Positions 1 to 8,860 are shown, counted from the first letter of the stretch. The stretch is DNA of 64,000 nucleotides from Clostridia bacterium (GCA_017481495.1 JAFUPC010000093.1:1-64000); one strand, 5' to 3'. The notes: a model not told the origin generated them from the letters alone. Numbers and translations: made by a program.

Positions 1-69
1 GTATGCTTCAACTGCTTGCTGTTTTTGCTCAATGTTGTATTTCTTGTTCTGTCGTCTTTCTTTTGGCAC
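1..69 (-). CDS. IS3/IS150-family transposase OrfA, N-terminal fragment (cut by window edge)
   Basis: Only the first 23 codons are visible, reading leftward from a GTG at 69 with an AAGGGGG ribosome binding site 8 nt upstream. The peptide is basic (MPKERRQNKKYNIEQK...) and then reads QQAVEAY, which resembles the start of the helix-turn-helix OrfA of IS3/IS150 elements (KYS.EFK..AV..Y). By family knowledge OrfA binds the element ends and joins OrfB by -1 frameshifting to make the DDE transposase; neither can be seen here. The family call rests on a short match and on the long inverted repeat just upstream. Confidence 0.55.
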   Translation of the reverse strand, partial: MPKERRQNKKYNIEQKQQAVEAY

Positions 70-78
70 AATAATAAC

Positions 79-131
79 CCCCTTAGTGTAGTCTCAAAAT
101 CTTTTTGTTTTTGAGTGTCTACTCTAAGGGG
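79..131. repeat. Long imperfect inverted repeat upstream of the transposase fragment
   Basis: CCCCTTAG at 79-86 pairs with CTAAGGGG at 124-131, and inside it CTCAAAA (93-99) pairs with TTTTGAG (109-115). The palindrome lies between the transposase start and unrelated sequence, so it probably contains or abuts the terminal repeat of the insertion sequence. It could also fold in RNA and limit read-through transcription into the transposase. Confidence 0.5.
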
Positions 132-200
132 ATTATATCACACCTCCATCCCCGCCCACCTCGGCGGTGATTTTTTTTTGTACAAATTCGCCCGACCCTC

Positions 201-229
201 TTGCAAACCCCGTCCATCTGTGATATACT
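201..229 (+). promoter_or_regulatory. Sigma-A promoter of the GH5 gene
   Basis: TTGCAA (201-206), a 17-bp spacer and TATACT (224-229) lie 31 bp ahead of the ATG at 261. The same TTGCAA-N17-TATACT/TACAAT arrangement recurs ahead of the genes at 35032 and 36803. Confidence 0.7.
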
Positions 230-260
230 AATATCAAAAAAGAAAACGGAGAACACAACC

Positions 261-1787
261 ATGACAATCACCGAAAAAATGTCCCGCTCCCGCGTGTGCG
301 GATTTCTGCGTGCGGAGAACGGAAAAATCGTCAACGGCCGCGGCGAGGAGATCCTGCTTTGCGGCATGGGCATCGGCAACTGGTTTCTGCCGGAGGGCTA
401 TATGTGGCGCTTTGGCGGGCGGTACAACAGCCCGCGCCGCATTGAGGAGTTGGTGCGCGACCTGTGCGGAACGCGCTTTGCAGAAGAATTCTGGGTAAAA
501 TTCCGCGAAAATTACATCACGGAGGCCGACGTCGCGGCAATGGCGGCGGCAGGCTTCAATTCCGTGCGGCTTCCCGTCGGCTGGCGCGTAGTCATGGAGG
601 ACGAGCCGGGCATCACGTTCAAAGAGGACGGCTTTGCGCTCATCGACCGCTTTATCGACTGGTGCGAAGCATACGGACTGTATGTCTGCCTTGACCTGCA
701 CGGTGCGCCTGGCGGACAGACCGGTTCCAACATCGACGACTGCATCGACGACATCCCGCGCCTGCTCACCGACACCTCCTCCGACAGCAGAGAAAAAACG
801 CTTGCGCTCTGGTGCGAATTTGCCCGCCGGTACAAGGACAGATGGATCGTCGGAATGTATGACCTATTGAACGAACCTGCGCGCTGTCCCATCGACGGCT
901 ATCCCAAGCTCGACCACGATGCGCTCCGCGTATCCTTAAAGCAATTCTACCGCGACTGCATCGCCGAGATCCGCAAGATCGACCGGGTGCATATGTTCTC
1001 CATCGAAAGCGACGTCTGGGCAAGCCGCGCGGACTTCTTTGACGAAGTGTTTGACGACAATATGTGCCTGCACTTCCACCGCTACTGGTGTCCGCCGCGC
1101 CGCTTCATGTATGATGCGTTCCTTGACCGCCGCGAAAAGCTCGGCATTCCGCTGTATCTCGGGGAAACGGGCGAAAACGATCCGCGCTGGTTTGCGGCGA
1201 TGTATCCGCTTGCCGCGGAGCTGGATATCGGCTACAACATCTGGCCGTGGAAGAAAATGGACACGGACAACACCCCCTGCTCCGTGAAAAAGCCCGCGCT
1301 CTGGGACAAGGTCATCGCGTATTCAGGCGGCGGCGACCGCCCCTCCTATGCCGATGCGCAGGCGGCGTTCACGGAATATCTGGAAAACATCCGCTACGAA
1401 AACTGTGACCATCTGGACAACGTCATCGCCTCCATCCTCCGCCGCCCCGGATGTGTGCTCCGTGCCTGCGACCATTTTGAGAAAAACGATCTCGTCACCT
1501 GGCAGGACAAAGACGGCAATCCGACAAACGAGTGGGACGACACCTTCACGGCATTCGCCGACGGCGGCACGGCGTCCTACCACCTCTACGCCGACGGTGC
1601 GCGCGGAACGGTTTCTATCTCTCCTGTCGGAGACGGAGTTCTGACTGTTTCCGTTGACGGTACTCCTCTCGCTGAATGCCGCGGCGGGGAAACCGCTTCG
1701 ATCCCGGTTCCCGGTACGGGCGACTGCACGCTCACGCTGTCCTGTCACGGCGGCGGGGTCGTGGTGGATAATATCATCTGGGGATGA
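261..1787 (+). CDS. GH5-type glycoside hydrolase (exo-beta-glucanase-like)
   Basis: A 508-residue retaining glycosidase with a (beta/alpha)8 fold. The family motif NEP (LLNEPA) places the acid/base Glu near residue 205; GETGEN near residue 302 carries the likely nucleophile. The stretch around residues 105-120 (GFNSVRLPVGW) is the usual beta-strand 3 of GH5. About 130 C-terminal residues after the catalytic domain form a beta-rich, CBM-like tail. There is no signal peptide, so the enzyme should work in the cytoplasm on imported beta-glucosidic oligosaccharides. The ATG at 261 follows AACGGAGAA at good distance and is preferred over an upstream in-frame TTG at 201 that overlaps the -35 box. 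The GH5 subfamily and substrate cannot be fixed from sequence alone. Confidence 0.8.
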   Translation: MTITEKMSRSRVCGFLRAENGKIVNGRGEEILLCGMGIGNWFLPEGYMWRFGGRYNSPRRIEELVRDLCGTRFAEEFWVKFRENYITEADVAAMAAAGFNSVRLPVGWRVVMEDEPGITFKEDGFALIDRFIDWCEAYGLYVCLDLHGAPGGQTGSNIDDCIDDIPRLLTDTSSDSREKTLALWCEFARRYKDRWIVGMYDLLNEPARCPIDGYPKLDHDALRVSLKQFYRDCIAEIRKIDRVHMFSIESDVWASRADFFDEVFDDNMCLHFHRYWCPPRRFMYDAFLDRREKLGIPLYLGETGENDPRWFAAMYPLAAELDIGYNIWPWKKMDTDNTPCSVKKPALWDKVIAYSGGGDRPSYADAQAAFTEYLENIRYENCDHLDNVIASILRRPGCVLRACDHFEKNDLVTWQDKDGNPTNEWDDTFTAFADGGTASYHLYADGARGTVSISPVGDGVLTVSVDGTPLAECRGGETASIPVPGTGDCTLTLSCHGGGVVVDNIIWG

Positions 1788-2007
1788 TATTTGAGGGAAG
1801 TTTCTTCTGCTGGGAATGTTGTCCGCTTATGAATCGAGGCATCCCTTACAAACACAGAGGAACTCATACCTCAATCCTAAAATTGACAATATCATCTCCG
1901 CAAAAAAGAAACCGTTCAACGCAAATGAAATACAAAAAGGATTTACGCATCCCCATCGGCGGCGTAGATCATTTTCCTTTCACACTCTGTGGATAACTTC
2001 CCAAAAG

Positions 2008-2853
2008 TCACATCCCCAGAAACTTTTTAATCTCTTCCAATTTCCCGCTGGCATCCTCCCGACCCAGATCATACATTTCCCGCAGCTTCGCAGGATCTTT
2101 CTCGATTCTGCCCAGATGCAGGTCGCGGGAGGGCCGAAGCACCATCGTGTCGCCGGCTTTTTCCAGTTTCGCGAGCAGATCGAGCGTTTCGTTGTAACGG
2201 ATGTGCCGCGTGGAGAGCGCATCGGCGAGGGCGGGATATTTGTGCAGAGCAAAGCGGATGGCACCGGCGGCGGACATCGGCTTTTTACGGTAGCCGTCGG
2301 GACGGGTCAGAACGACGAGATTTTTCGTGTATCCCTGCGCCCGGAACCAGGAAATCGGAATCGAGTCCGCTGTACCGCCGTCGGAGAGATGCAGACCGTC
2401 TACCTCGACAATGCGGGAGAACAGCGGCATGGACGCCGATGCGCGCATATACAGAAGATCGCGCTCCCCGCAGTCGTCGGCGCGGTGATAGACCGCGTTC
2501 CCCGTGTCCGCATCCGTGCAGACGATGTAGAACGGCATCGGATTTTCCTTGTAGGTTTTGTAGTCAAAGGGGTCAAACGTGTTCGGGATGTCATCGTAGC
2601 AGAATTTCGCGCCGAAGTAATCGCCCGTGAACAAAAGGGAACGGAAGCTTGCATAGCGCGGGTCGCGGCTGTATTTTGTATTGTAACGGACGGTACGCCC
2701 GATCTGCTTTGACTTGACGTTGCACCCGAATGTCGCACCGGCGCTGACACCGATACAGCCGTCAAATGAAATGTTGTGTTCCATGAGCACGTCGCAGACC
2801 CCCGCGGTATACATCCCGCGCATCGCGCCGCCTTCCAGTATCAGACCTGTCAT
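2008..2853 (-). CDS. Patatin-like phospholipase family protein
   Basis: 281 residues with the three patatin signatures: an oxyanion-hole glycine loop (GGAMRG, residues 8-13), the nucleophile elbow GVSAG with Ser37, and the dyad Asp in SDGG (Asp158). By family, such proteins are Ser/Asp acyl hydrolases acting on phospholipids or other acyl esters; the length and layout are like the YjjU group of bacterial patatins, cytoplasmic with no signal peptide. The start is the ATG at 2853, preceded by AAAGGATTTG. It stands alone; the acyltransferase to its right is transcribed in the same direction, with only 20 bp between its stop and this start, so the two may be co-transcribed. The natural substrate is unknown. 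Confidence 0.85.
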   Translation of the reverse strand: MTGLILEGGAMRGMYTAGVCDVLMEHNISFDGCIGVSAGATFGCNVKSKQIGRTVRYNTKYSRDPRYASFRSLLFTGDYFGAKFCYDDIPNTFDPFDYKTYKENPMPFYIVCTDADTGNAVYHRADDCGERDLLYMRASASMPLFSRIVEVDGLHLSDGGTADSIPISWFRAQGYTKNLVVLTRPDGYRKKPMSAAGAIRFALHKYPALADALSTRHIRYNETLDLLAKLEKAGDTMVLRPSRDLHLGRIEKDPAKLREMYDLGREDASGKLEEIKKFLGM

Positions 2854-2873
2854 GATAAAATCAAATCCTTTCT

Positions 2874-3987
2874 TTATTCGGTGATGCGGTCAAAAAATTG
2901 ACTGCATTGCATTTGTATACGGTCACAGACCGATGCAATCCGTGCGGAAATACCGGTGAATTTTGTGATCTTCTGCCGAATCCATTCTATCAGACAGCAG
3001 AGAATGAAGATGGAAACGATGCACAGAAGCAGATACAGCACAAGCCATGGTCGGTCAAAATATGCGGAGGGTTTCAGAAGCTCCCACAGTATCATCCGGA
3101 TGCCGTTGTTATCGTGAATCAGATAAACCGCAACGGTCAGCGGAGCGAACAGGGAAACAGTCTTATGAACAGCGGGAGAGGATAGCGAAAGTCCTCTGAA
3201 AAACTGAAACAGGCATAACGTCGCCGCGACACACATAACGGAATTATAAGAATAAAACAAGCTGGTTAAACGGACACCGCCGAAGAGGTACGGCGTGATG
3301 TAATAAGCGACGAACCGTTCACCGCAGATACACATCGAAAAAAGGAAATACAGCGGGAGCATGAATTTCTGTATTTTTACGGTGTCTGGAACGTACAGGC
3401 GGAAATATGCCGCCGTCATATACAGGATACAGAACCAAAGGAAACTGTAACCGCCTGCCACATCGCCGAAGTCGCTGATGTATATCAGATTATGCAAAAA
3501 CGAAAACAAAAACAGCAGCGTACAGCAGCACATCAGGTGCAATTTCCGATTCATCGCACGGATTGCGCAGTTCAGAAACGGCGAGACCATATAAAGAAAC
3601 AGATATGCGGTAATGAACCAATATTGGTCAAGGGTCAGCACCATCAGCTGTTTGATGAAACCGGTCACAGAAAAGGATGCAAGGGACGCGGCGCACAGAA
3701 TGAGGTACATGACCCCGCTGTAAAAAACGGCACTGCCCCAGACACCGATCAGCTTTTTCAGTTTGAACGTGGATGTGCATTGAAAATACCCGGTAATCAT
3801 GACGAAACAGTTGACTGCCACATGACACAGCGCGTACAGAATGTTGCACAGAAAATAGTTCGGTGTCCCCGGTATCAGGGATTTTTCAATCAATCCGCCG
3901 TGATTCATGGAATGAAGCGAAACGACCATAATCATGCTGATGATTCTCAATAAGTCAATACTGATGCTACGACTGTTTTTTTTGCAT
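2874..3987 (-). pseudogene. Acyltransferase family 3 membrane protein, frameshifted at an A8 tract next to the start codon
   Basis: About 370 residues with ten or so hydrophobic segments, beginning SISIDLLRIISMIMVVSLH, the classic first helix of acyltransferase-3 proteins, which O-acetylate cell-surface sugars (His in VVSLH is the family's conserved residue). The only well-placed start is the ATG at 3987, six bases after GGAGG. From it translation reads M-Q-K-K-Q-S-stop, because the run of eight A (3976-3983) puts the rest of the gene one base out of frame. Seven A would restore M-Q-K-N-S-R-S-I-S-I-D. An upstream in-frame extension exists but has no start with a ribosome binding site. This may be an OFF phase variant, a slippage-dependent gene, true decay, or a sequencing error in a homopolymer. 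Confidence 0.75.
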
Positions 3988-4107
3988 CGCGAACCTCCGG
4001 AAGTCAGATAAACGCGCAGAAACTTCTGCCAATCAATTATAGCACAGAAGACACGGCTTGTCAAGGGTTTCACGAAATGAAAATATTCGCTTTTTTCGCA
4101 TTTGCTC

Positions 4108-4136
4108 TTGCATTTACCGAAAAAATATGGTATAAT
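4108..4136 (+). promoter_or_regulatory. Sigma-A promoter of tRNA-Gln
   Basis: TTGCAT (4108-4113), 17-bp spacer, perfect TATAAT (4131-4136), 16 bp ahead of the mature tRNA 5' end. Confidence 0.8.
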
Positions 4137-4152
4137 ATAATGAAAGCAATAT

Positions 4153-4229
4153 TGGGGTATCGCCAAGTCGGTCAAGGCACAAGACTTTGACTCTTGTATT
4201 CGCAGGTTCGAGTCCCGCTACCCCAGCCA
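4153..4229 (+). tRNA. tRNA-Gln (anticodon TTG), CCA encoded
   Basis: A full cloverleaf: acceptor TGGGGTA/TACCCCA, D-arm with GGTCAAGGC, anticodon stem CAAGA/TCTTG with loop CTTTGAC (anticodon TTG), T-loop TTCGAGT, discriminator G and encoded CCA (4227-4229). The T-stem GCAGG/CCCGC has an A-C mismatch at pair 51-63, where U would be expected in place of C. It has its own promoter and terminator and stands alone. Confidence 0.93.
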
Positions 4230-4230
4230 G

Positions 4231-4260
4231 AACTCCCGCACGGATGTGCGGGAGTTTTAC
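4231..4260 (+). terminator. Rho-independent terminator of tRNA-Gln
   Basis: An 11-bp perfect stem AACTCCCGCAC/GTGCGGGAGTT around GGAT, followed by TTAC and a T-rich run, begins 1 bp after the tRNA CCA end. Confidence 0.85.
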
Positions 4261-4332
4261 TTTTCACTTTTCACAGTTCTCTGTACGGAAAAATAAAAAC
4301 GGAACCGCATAAAACCGTTCCGTTTTTTGAAA

Positions 4333-5493
4333 TTATTCCATTTCAAACACCCAATACCCGTTCTTCAACTGTCCCTCAAGCGTATCCCAATCCCATTCCT
4401 TTGCCGACAGCTCGTAGGAATACGAATCCGCGATGAGGATCTTTCCGTCGTCGGTGATGCCGCGGTAGAGCATGAAGTGTGCGCCGAGTGTGAAGTCGCC
4501 GGGGCCCATCGTGGCAAGCACGAGCTTGCCCGCTTTCAGCGCGTTGACAATGGCTTCCTTGGAGACGACGTTCGTCGCTTTGATGCCGTAGGCGGCGGTC
4601 GTGGTCATGATGAAATTGTAGGTTGTGCCGACGTTCGGAATATAGGCGCCGGTCTCAATCGCAAGCTTGCGCATATCCTCCGGCGTGACGGGCTTGCCCG
4701 CCAGATTGGCAATCAGCGCCGCTGTGACGGTGGGGCCGCATCCGCATTGTCCGAAGCCCTCATCTCCGTAGGGAAGCTCCTTTGTTATCGACCAGTTCTG
4801 CCGGAAGAAGACATAGCCCTCCTCATAAAACGCTTCTGCTTCCGCTTGTTCTTCTTTTGTCAATGTGGCGACATATTCTGCATTGTAGCCGGGGCAGGCG
4901 GCACGCTTTGCCTCTTCCGCGGCACGCGCTTTTGACAATGCTCGCTCACGCGCTTCCGCGGCGGCATGTCTCCGTTCTTCGGCTTTCCGCTGTGCGGCGG
5001 CGGCTTCCAGCTCCGCTTCTTTTTCTTCAAAGGCACGGCGGCGCAGATACTCCTCCTGCGCTTTCGCCCCACCGCCGTCCAGTGTCTGCGGTTCTGCGGA
5101 TGACACGGTGCTGTTGTCTTCCACCTCCACGGCAGTGTCCTGTCCCGCGGGAGCCTGTTCTGCGGTCTCCGGTTCCGGGGTCCCCGGTTTCTGGGGTTCC
5201 TCCTCCGGGAGTGTAAGCGGCGTGTTGTCGAGAGACCGCGCGCTCATTGGCTGATAAAGCGTGCCGCAGTCCACAGCGATCGCTTCCGTGATGGCGGCAC
5301 ATTCTTCATCGGTCAAGGGAATATCGTATAAAATCGTTTCCGTTTCTGCGGCAGTGCGCTCGGTCGGAATGCCGTATAATGCACCGTCCGCCGCGCCGCC
5401 GTCTGCTCCCGTCCCCCGTATCTGCGCACAGCCGGCCGCAAAGCAAACCGCCGATGCGAGAAGAAAGCAGAGGGAGATGCGTATCTGTGTCAT
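4333..5493 (-). CDS. Lipoprotein with coiled coil and C39-like cysteine peptidase domain
   Basis: 386 residues. The N-terminus is a lipoprotein signal ending FAAGC (lipid Cys22). A low-complexity Pro/Glu stretch follows, then a charged Ala/Glu/Arg-rich helix (about residues 150-205) likely to be a coiled coil, then a C39_2-type papain-like domain: GQCGCGPT (Cys250/Cys252), His339 in AHFMLYRG and Asp356 in ILIADS. Proteins of this layout are anchored outside the membrane and cleave or bind peptides or cell-wall cross-bridges; the substrate here is unknown. It is a single gene on - with its start at ATG 5493, preceded by GAAAGGAAAT. The coiled coil probably spaces the catalytic domain away from the membrane through the peptidoglycan. 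Confidence 0.75.
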   Translation of the reverse strand: MTQIRISLCFLLASAVCFAAGCAQIRGTGADGGAADGALYGIPTERTAAETETILYDIPLTDEECAAITEAIAVDCGTLYQPMSARSLDNTPLTLPEEEPQKPGTPEPETAEQAPAGQDTAVEVEDNSTVSSAEPQTLDGGGAKAQEEYLRRRAFEEKEAELEAAAAQRKAEERRHAAAEARERALSKARAAEEAKRAACPGYNAEYVATLTKEEQAEAEAFYEEGYVFFRQNWSITKELPYGDEGFGQCGCGPTVTAALIANLAGKPVTPEDMRKLAIETGAYIPNVGTTYNFIMTTTAAYGIKATNVVSKEAIVNALKAGKLVLATMGPGDFTLGAHFMLYRGITDDGKILIADSYSYELSAKEWDWDTLEGQLKNGYWVFEME

Positions 5494-5697
5494 AAAAATT
5501 TCCTTTCGGGTGATGTGCCATTTTTTGCTGCCGGTTTTTCAACAGAAAATAACAGGTTTTCAACATATTTTTGCACATCGTCATCTATTATACATCAAAT
5601 TCCGGGAAAAAGCAACCCCCAAACGCAAATATCTCCCGGAAAGCGGCAAGTTTGGCACTTTCGACGAAAAATGTTTGGAAAGGATAACCGTCCCCAC

Positions 5698-5726
5698 TTG
5701 ACTTTTTCTTCCTTTTATGATATACT
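5698..5726 (+). promoter_or_regulatory. Sigma-A promoter of the GNAT gene
   Basis: TTGACT (5698-5703), 17 bp, TATACT (5721-5726), 43 bp ahead of the ATG at 5770. Confidence 0.7.
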
Positions 5727-5769
5727 GTTTTCTATACAACAACCGGAATCGGAAAACGGAGAAACAGTT

Positions 5770-6267
5770 ATGAAATACAATATTGATGAGATCGAAATCC
5801 GTCAGATGACACAGGACGACCGGCCGATGGTCGAAGCGTTCTTTGCGCAGATGGGGGAGGAAAGTGCATCCTTTTTCAACCGCGGGCGCGGAAACGAGCG
5901 GCGCACCTTATCGTGGTTTGACGGCGGAAAACCCGACCACATCTTCTGGGTCGCTATCGCGGAAAACGATGCGGGCGAAAAAGAGATCGCAGGCTACGTC
6001 TTCATCTGGGACAAGGATTCCAAAATCCCGTGGCTCGGCATCGCTGTCGCGGAAGCATGGAAAGGCCGTCATCTCGGCCGCCGTCTGATCGCCGCCGTCA
6101 GAGAACACTGCGAGGAAAACGGATGCGGCGGGATCTTACTCACCACCGCGCAGAACAATTTCCGCGGACAGGGACTGTATGAACGCTGCGGATTTGAAAA
6201 GCTCGGCGTGTACCGCGACGGAGAATTTCTGTATCTTCTGCGGTTTGATAACCGGAGCTCCGACTGA
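5770..6267 (+). CDS. GNAT family N-acetyltransferase
   Basis: 165 residues of a single GNAT domain. The acetyl-CoA pyrophosphate loop (R/Q-x-x-G-x-G/A) is represented by EAWKGRHLGRRL in the middle of the protein, after a beta-strand IPWLGIAV. The C-terminal motif B (NNFRGQGLYERCGFEKLG) is typical of small-molecule or protein acetyltransferases. Cytoplasmic; the acceptor is unknown. The ATG at 5770 follows ACGGAGAA; in-frame sequence farther upstream carries the promoter and is not coding. The following lipoprotein starts 27 bp after this stop, so the two may share a transcript. Confidence 0.85.
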   Translation: MKYNIDEIEIRQMTQDDRPMVEAFFAQMGEESASFFNRGRGNERRTLSWFDGGKPDHIFWVAIAENDAGEKEIAGYVFIWDKDSKIPWLGIAVAEAWKGRHLGRRLIAAVREHCEENGCGGILLTTAQNNFRGQGLYERCGFEKLGVYRDGEFLYLLRFDNRSSD

Positions 6268-6294
6268 TCACCGACTTTGAAAGGACGAATTTTT

Positions 6295-7788
6295 ATGAAA
6301 ACCAGAATCCTCACAGCCGCTCTGCTTGTGACCCTGCTCGGCATCACCGCCTGCGCATCGGACACCGACGGCGGCAGCACCACGACCGCACAAGAGACCG
6401 CAGACACCCCCGCCGTCACCGAGACCGCGGCGGAAACGGCAGAGCCGCTTTTCACCGATACCCTGAAAACCGAGGACTTCGGCGGCGCAGAATTCCGTGT
6501 CTATACAACAAATGAACTGGTCGGCATGACGCTTCCGACGACGATCAATTATGCGGAGGAAGAAACCGGAGAGATCGTCAACGATACGCTTTATGCGCGT
6601 GACCGGTGGATGGAAGAAACGTACAACATCGACATGATATGCACAGTCGACGTATCCGGTGTGTCCCCGCGTTCGCTTGTCAACGGCGTGCTTGCGGGCG
6701 ATGACGTTTACGACCTCATCATCCACGACCTTGCGCAGTATACGTATACGATGTCGACGTCCAACTGCATTTATCCGCTCAATTATGTCGATACCATCAA
6801 TTTGCAGGAAGAATATTGGATGCCGGAGCTGAACGAACAGCTGAAGATCGGCGGAAACCTGTTCTTCTCGTGCAGTCCCGTCAGCCCACGTTTCTACGGC
6901 TCGGTATACATCATCCTCTTCAACCGCGAACTGGCACAGTCTCTGGATCTTGAGGATATGTATTCGCTTGTCACGGAGGGTAACTGGACGCTTGACAAGA
7001 TGATCGAGTTCTCCCGCGCGGCGGTGTACGATCTGGACGGCAACGGCAAGCTGGACGACAACGACCGTATGGGTATGTTCTACGAAGTCCTGACCCCCGA
7101 ATCCATGGTCATGGGCGCCGGGTATCACTATATCGAAAATGTCGGCGGAACGCTGACCTGTATGCTGGAAGACACGGGACTCATCAATCTGATGCAGAAA
7201 ATGGCATCGTTCTATCAGGAGGACTGCGTGCAGTATGACGGTGACCCCTCTTACGATACCGAAAAGGTTCTGTATGCCGGAAACTTCCTGTTCTATAACC
7301 CCTGCACATTCAACTTAGCCGACCTGCGCGACCTGGAGTTTGACTACGGTATCCTGCCGATGCCGAAGGAAAATGCGGAGCAGGAAAACTATTACGGTTA
7401 CAGCCAGCCGTGGGCGAGTGCAAGCCCCGTAATCCCGATCACCGTTACCGGCGACAGACTGTCGATGGTCGGTACGCTGACCGATGCGATGGCGGCATAC
7501 GGCTACGATTATGTCAGACCCGCCGTTTACGAAAACGTCATTCAGCTGAAAGGTGCAAGAGACGAAAAATCCGCGCAGATCATCGACCTGATGTTTGATA
7601 ACATCACCTTTGAACTGACGACCATGCTGGGATTCGGAAAACTGAACAGCACGACCAAGGACTATTTCATCAGCAGTCTCGGTAAAAAAGAGATCACCTC
7701 CATGTACGCTTCCATCAAGGATGCGACCGAAAAGGAGATCGAAGCCGTCGTTTCGCAGTATGCGAGCTTTGGGGATAATCTCGGTTAA
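6295..7788 (+). CDS. Extracellular solute-binding lipoprotein (family 1-like), orphan
   Basis: 497 residues. The signal peptide ends in GITAC (lipid Cys20) and is followed by a Thr/Glu/Ala-rich linker of about 35 residues, then DFGGAEFRVYT, the usual first strand of family-1 (sugar-type) ABC binding proteins in gut Clostridia. Later motifs such as ARDRWMEETYN, EGNWTLDKM and YDLDGNGKLDDNDRMG (an EF-hand-like D-x-D-x-N loop) match that group. It should sit on the outer face of the membrane and deliver a glycan or sugar to an ABC importer, but no permease or ATPase lies nearby. ATG 6295 is preceded by AAAGGACG; a TTG at 6277 would overlap that site. It closely resembles the proteins at 25568-27031 and 48541-49998. 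Confidence 0.8.
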   Translation: MKTRILTAALLVTLLGITACASDTDGGSTTTAQETADTPAVTETAAETAEPLFTDTLKTEDFGGAEFRVYTTNELVGMTLPTTINYAEEETGEIVNDTLYARDRWMEETYNIDMICTVDVSGVSPRSLVNGVLAGDDVYDLIIHDLAQYTYTMSTSNCIYPLNYVDTINLQEEYWMPELNEQLKIGGNLFFSCSPVSPRFYGSVYIILFNRELAQSLDLEDMYSLVTEGNWTLDKMIEFSRAAVYDLDGNGKLDDNDRMGMFYEVLTPESMVMGAGYHYIENVGGTLTCMLEDTGLINLMQKMASFYQEDCVQYDGDPSYDTEKVLYAGNFLFYNPCTFNLADLRDLEFDYGILPMPKENAEQENYYGYSQPWASASPVIPITVTGDRLSMVGTLTDAMAAYGYDYVRPAVYENVIQLKGARDEKSAQIIDLMFDNITFELTTMLGFGKLNSTTKDYFISSLGKKEITSMYASIKDATEKEIEAVVSQYASFGDNLG

Positions 7789-7793
7789 TAAAA

Positions 7794-7815
7794 AACGCCC
7801 GTGGGGCGTTTTTTG
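7794..7815 (+). terminator. Rho-independent terminator after the solute-binding protein
   Basis: Stem AACGCCC/GGGCGTT with GTG loop followed by TTTTT, starting 5 bp after the stop codon. Confidence 0.8.
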
Positions 7816-8182
7816 TTGCTTTTTGTCAAGGGAACCTTGACAAAAACTGTTTCACTGTGTGCTCCATCCCGACTTCACTTACCCGATAGGGCAAACTTCA
7901 CTGCGGAGACGCTTGAGAAACGATGTCGTTTGTGTTTTGCGCTGTGCGTATTCGACGATTCTGTAGGGGCGGCAATCTGCCGACCGGTGATCTGAAAATC
8001 TTTCGCACCATTGAAAGATTTTCAGCCTGTCCGGAATGTTATTCCGGGAGTACCGAAACATCTGCGAGAGATTTATTGATCCGCGGACACCTAATAGGCG
8101 CCCCTACAAAACCCCCGGTTTGCATAACATGATGCAAACGTTCGTACAGTGTAAAACCATATCACCATCGTCACCCGAATCC
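7816..8182. repeat. Non-coding stretch holding MITE-like element copy A (7962-8108)
   Basis: No gene is seen here. The core is a roughly 147-bp element with inverted ends TGTAGGGGCG (from 7962) and CGCCCCTACA (to 8108). Inside are AAAATCTTTCGCACC and CTGTCCGGAATG, shared with copy B (21710-21854, opposite orientation) and in part with copy C (52697-52820). It contains no open frame, as expected for a non-autonomous element. Confidence 0.7.
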
Positions 8183-8860
8183 TCACAGTGAAGTTTCGCC
8201 TGCGGCGAAGTGAAGAAGTTCATCCCACTCGGAAACGATCATATCCGCCCCGGCATTTTCCAGCTCTCCGGGCTCGGCATAGCCAAACGTCACCCCGACA
8301 GCCTCCATCCCGCACCGGTGCGCGCCCTCAATGTCGTGCATCCGGTCGCCGACCATCAGGCAGGCGGCGCGGTCGGAGAAGTCTTCTCCCGGGAACAGCA
8401 CGCCCAGCCGCGCAAGGGTTTCTTCGATGACGTCGCATTTTTTCGACCGCGTGCCGTCCAGTTCACTGCCGCAGACCACGGTAAAAAAGTCCGAAAGACC
8501 GTATTTTTCGAGGATCTGCTTTACAAATACCTCCGGCTTTGACGACGCCACGCACAGTACGCACCCTGCATCGCGCAGGGCGGAAAGCATTTCCGATACC
8601 CCGTCCAGTACCCGGTTTTCAAAGATGCCCGTTCCCCGGTAGCGTTCGCGGTATTTCTCCACAGCGGCTGCGGCGGTCTCCCGGTCGAAGTGCGCAAAGG
8701 ATTCAAATTGTTCCAGCAATGGCGGGCCGATGAACGAGGTCAGGTTTTCCGGTTTTTCCTCCATGCCGAAATGGGAAAGCGCGTAAGATACGCACTTGGT
8801 GATGCCCTCCGCCGGATCCGTCAGCGTTCCGTCGAGGTCGAAAAGGATGTATTTTTTCAT
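8183..8860 (-). CDS. HAD hydrolase, phosphoglycolate phosphatase-like
   Basis: 225 residues with the four HAD motifs: DLDGT with nucleophile Asp8 and Asp10, Ser in CVASSKP (motif II), Lys in the SKKCDV region (motif III), and VGDRMHDIEGA (motif IV Asp pair). The helical cap between motifs I and II makes it a subfamily IA Gph/PpaX-type phosphatase that removes phosphate from small metabolites in the cytoplasm. Start ATG 8860 follows GGAGAGGAGAC. The last seven residues (FAAGETS-L) are encoded by a 25-bp palindromic repeat (8188-8212) that is non-coding elsewhere in the window, so the C-terminus was extended or replaced by a repeat insertion. Confidence 0.88.
   Translation of the reverse strand: MKKYILFDLDGTLTDPAEGITKCVSYALSHFGMEEKPENLTSFIGPPLLEQFESFAHFDRETAAAAVEKYRERYRGTGIFENRVLDGVSEMLSALRDAGCVLCVASSKPEVFVKQILEKYGLSDFFTVVCGSELDGTRSKKCDVIEETLARLGVLFPGEDFSDRAACLMVGDRMHDIEGAHRCGMEAVGVTFGYAEPGELENAGADMIVSEWDELLHFAAGETSL
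8188..8212. repeat. Palindromic repeat forming the 3' end of the HAD gene
   Basis: The 25 bp are identical, in the opposite orientation, to 21548-21572 beside the MATE gene; a diverged version lies near 25331. The core TTCGCC-GCA-GGCGAA is a 6-bp-arm hairpin. Here it is read as codons for HFAAGETS. Confidence 0.75.

Noticed and set aside
1784..2712. Open frames on + across the patatin-like gene
   Set aside because: They are antisense to a gene with clear catalytic motifs, show biased Arg/Gly composition and no ribosome binding site.
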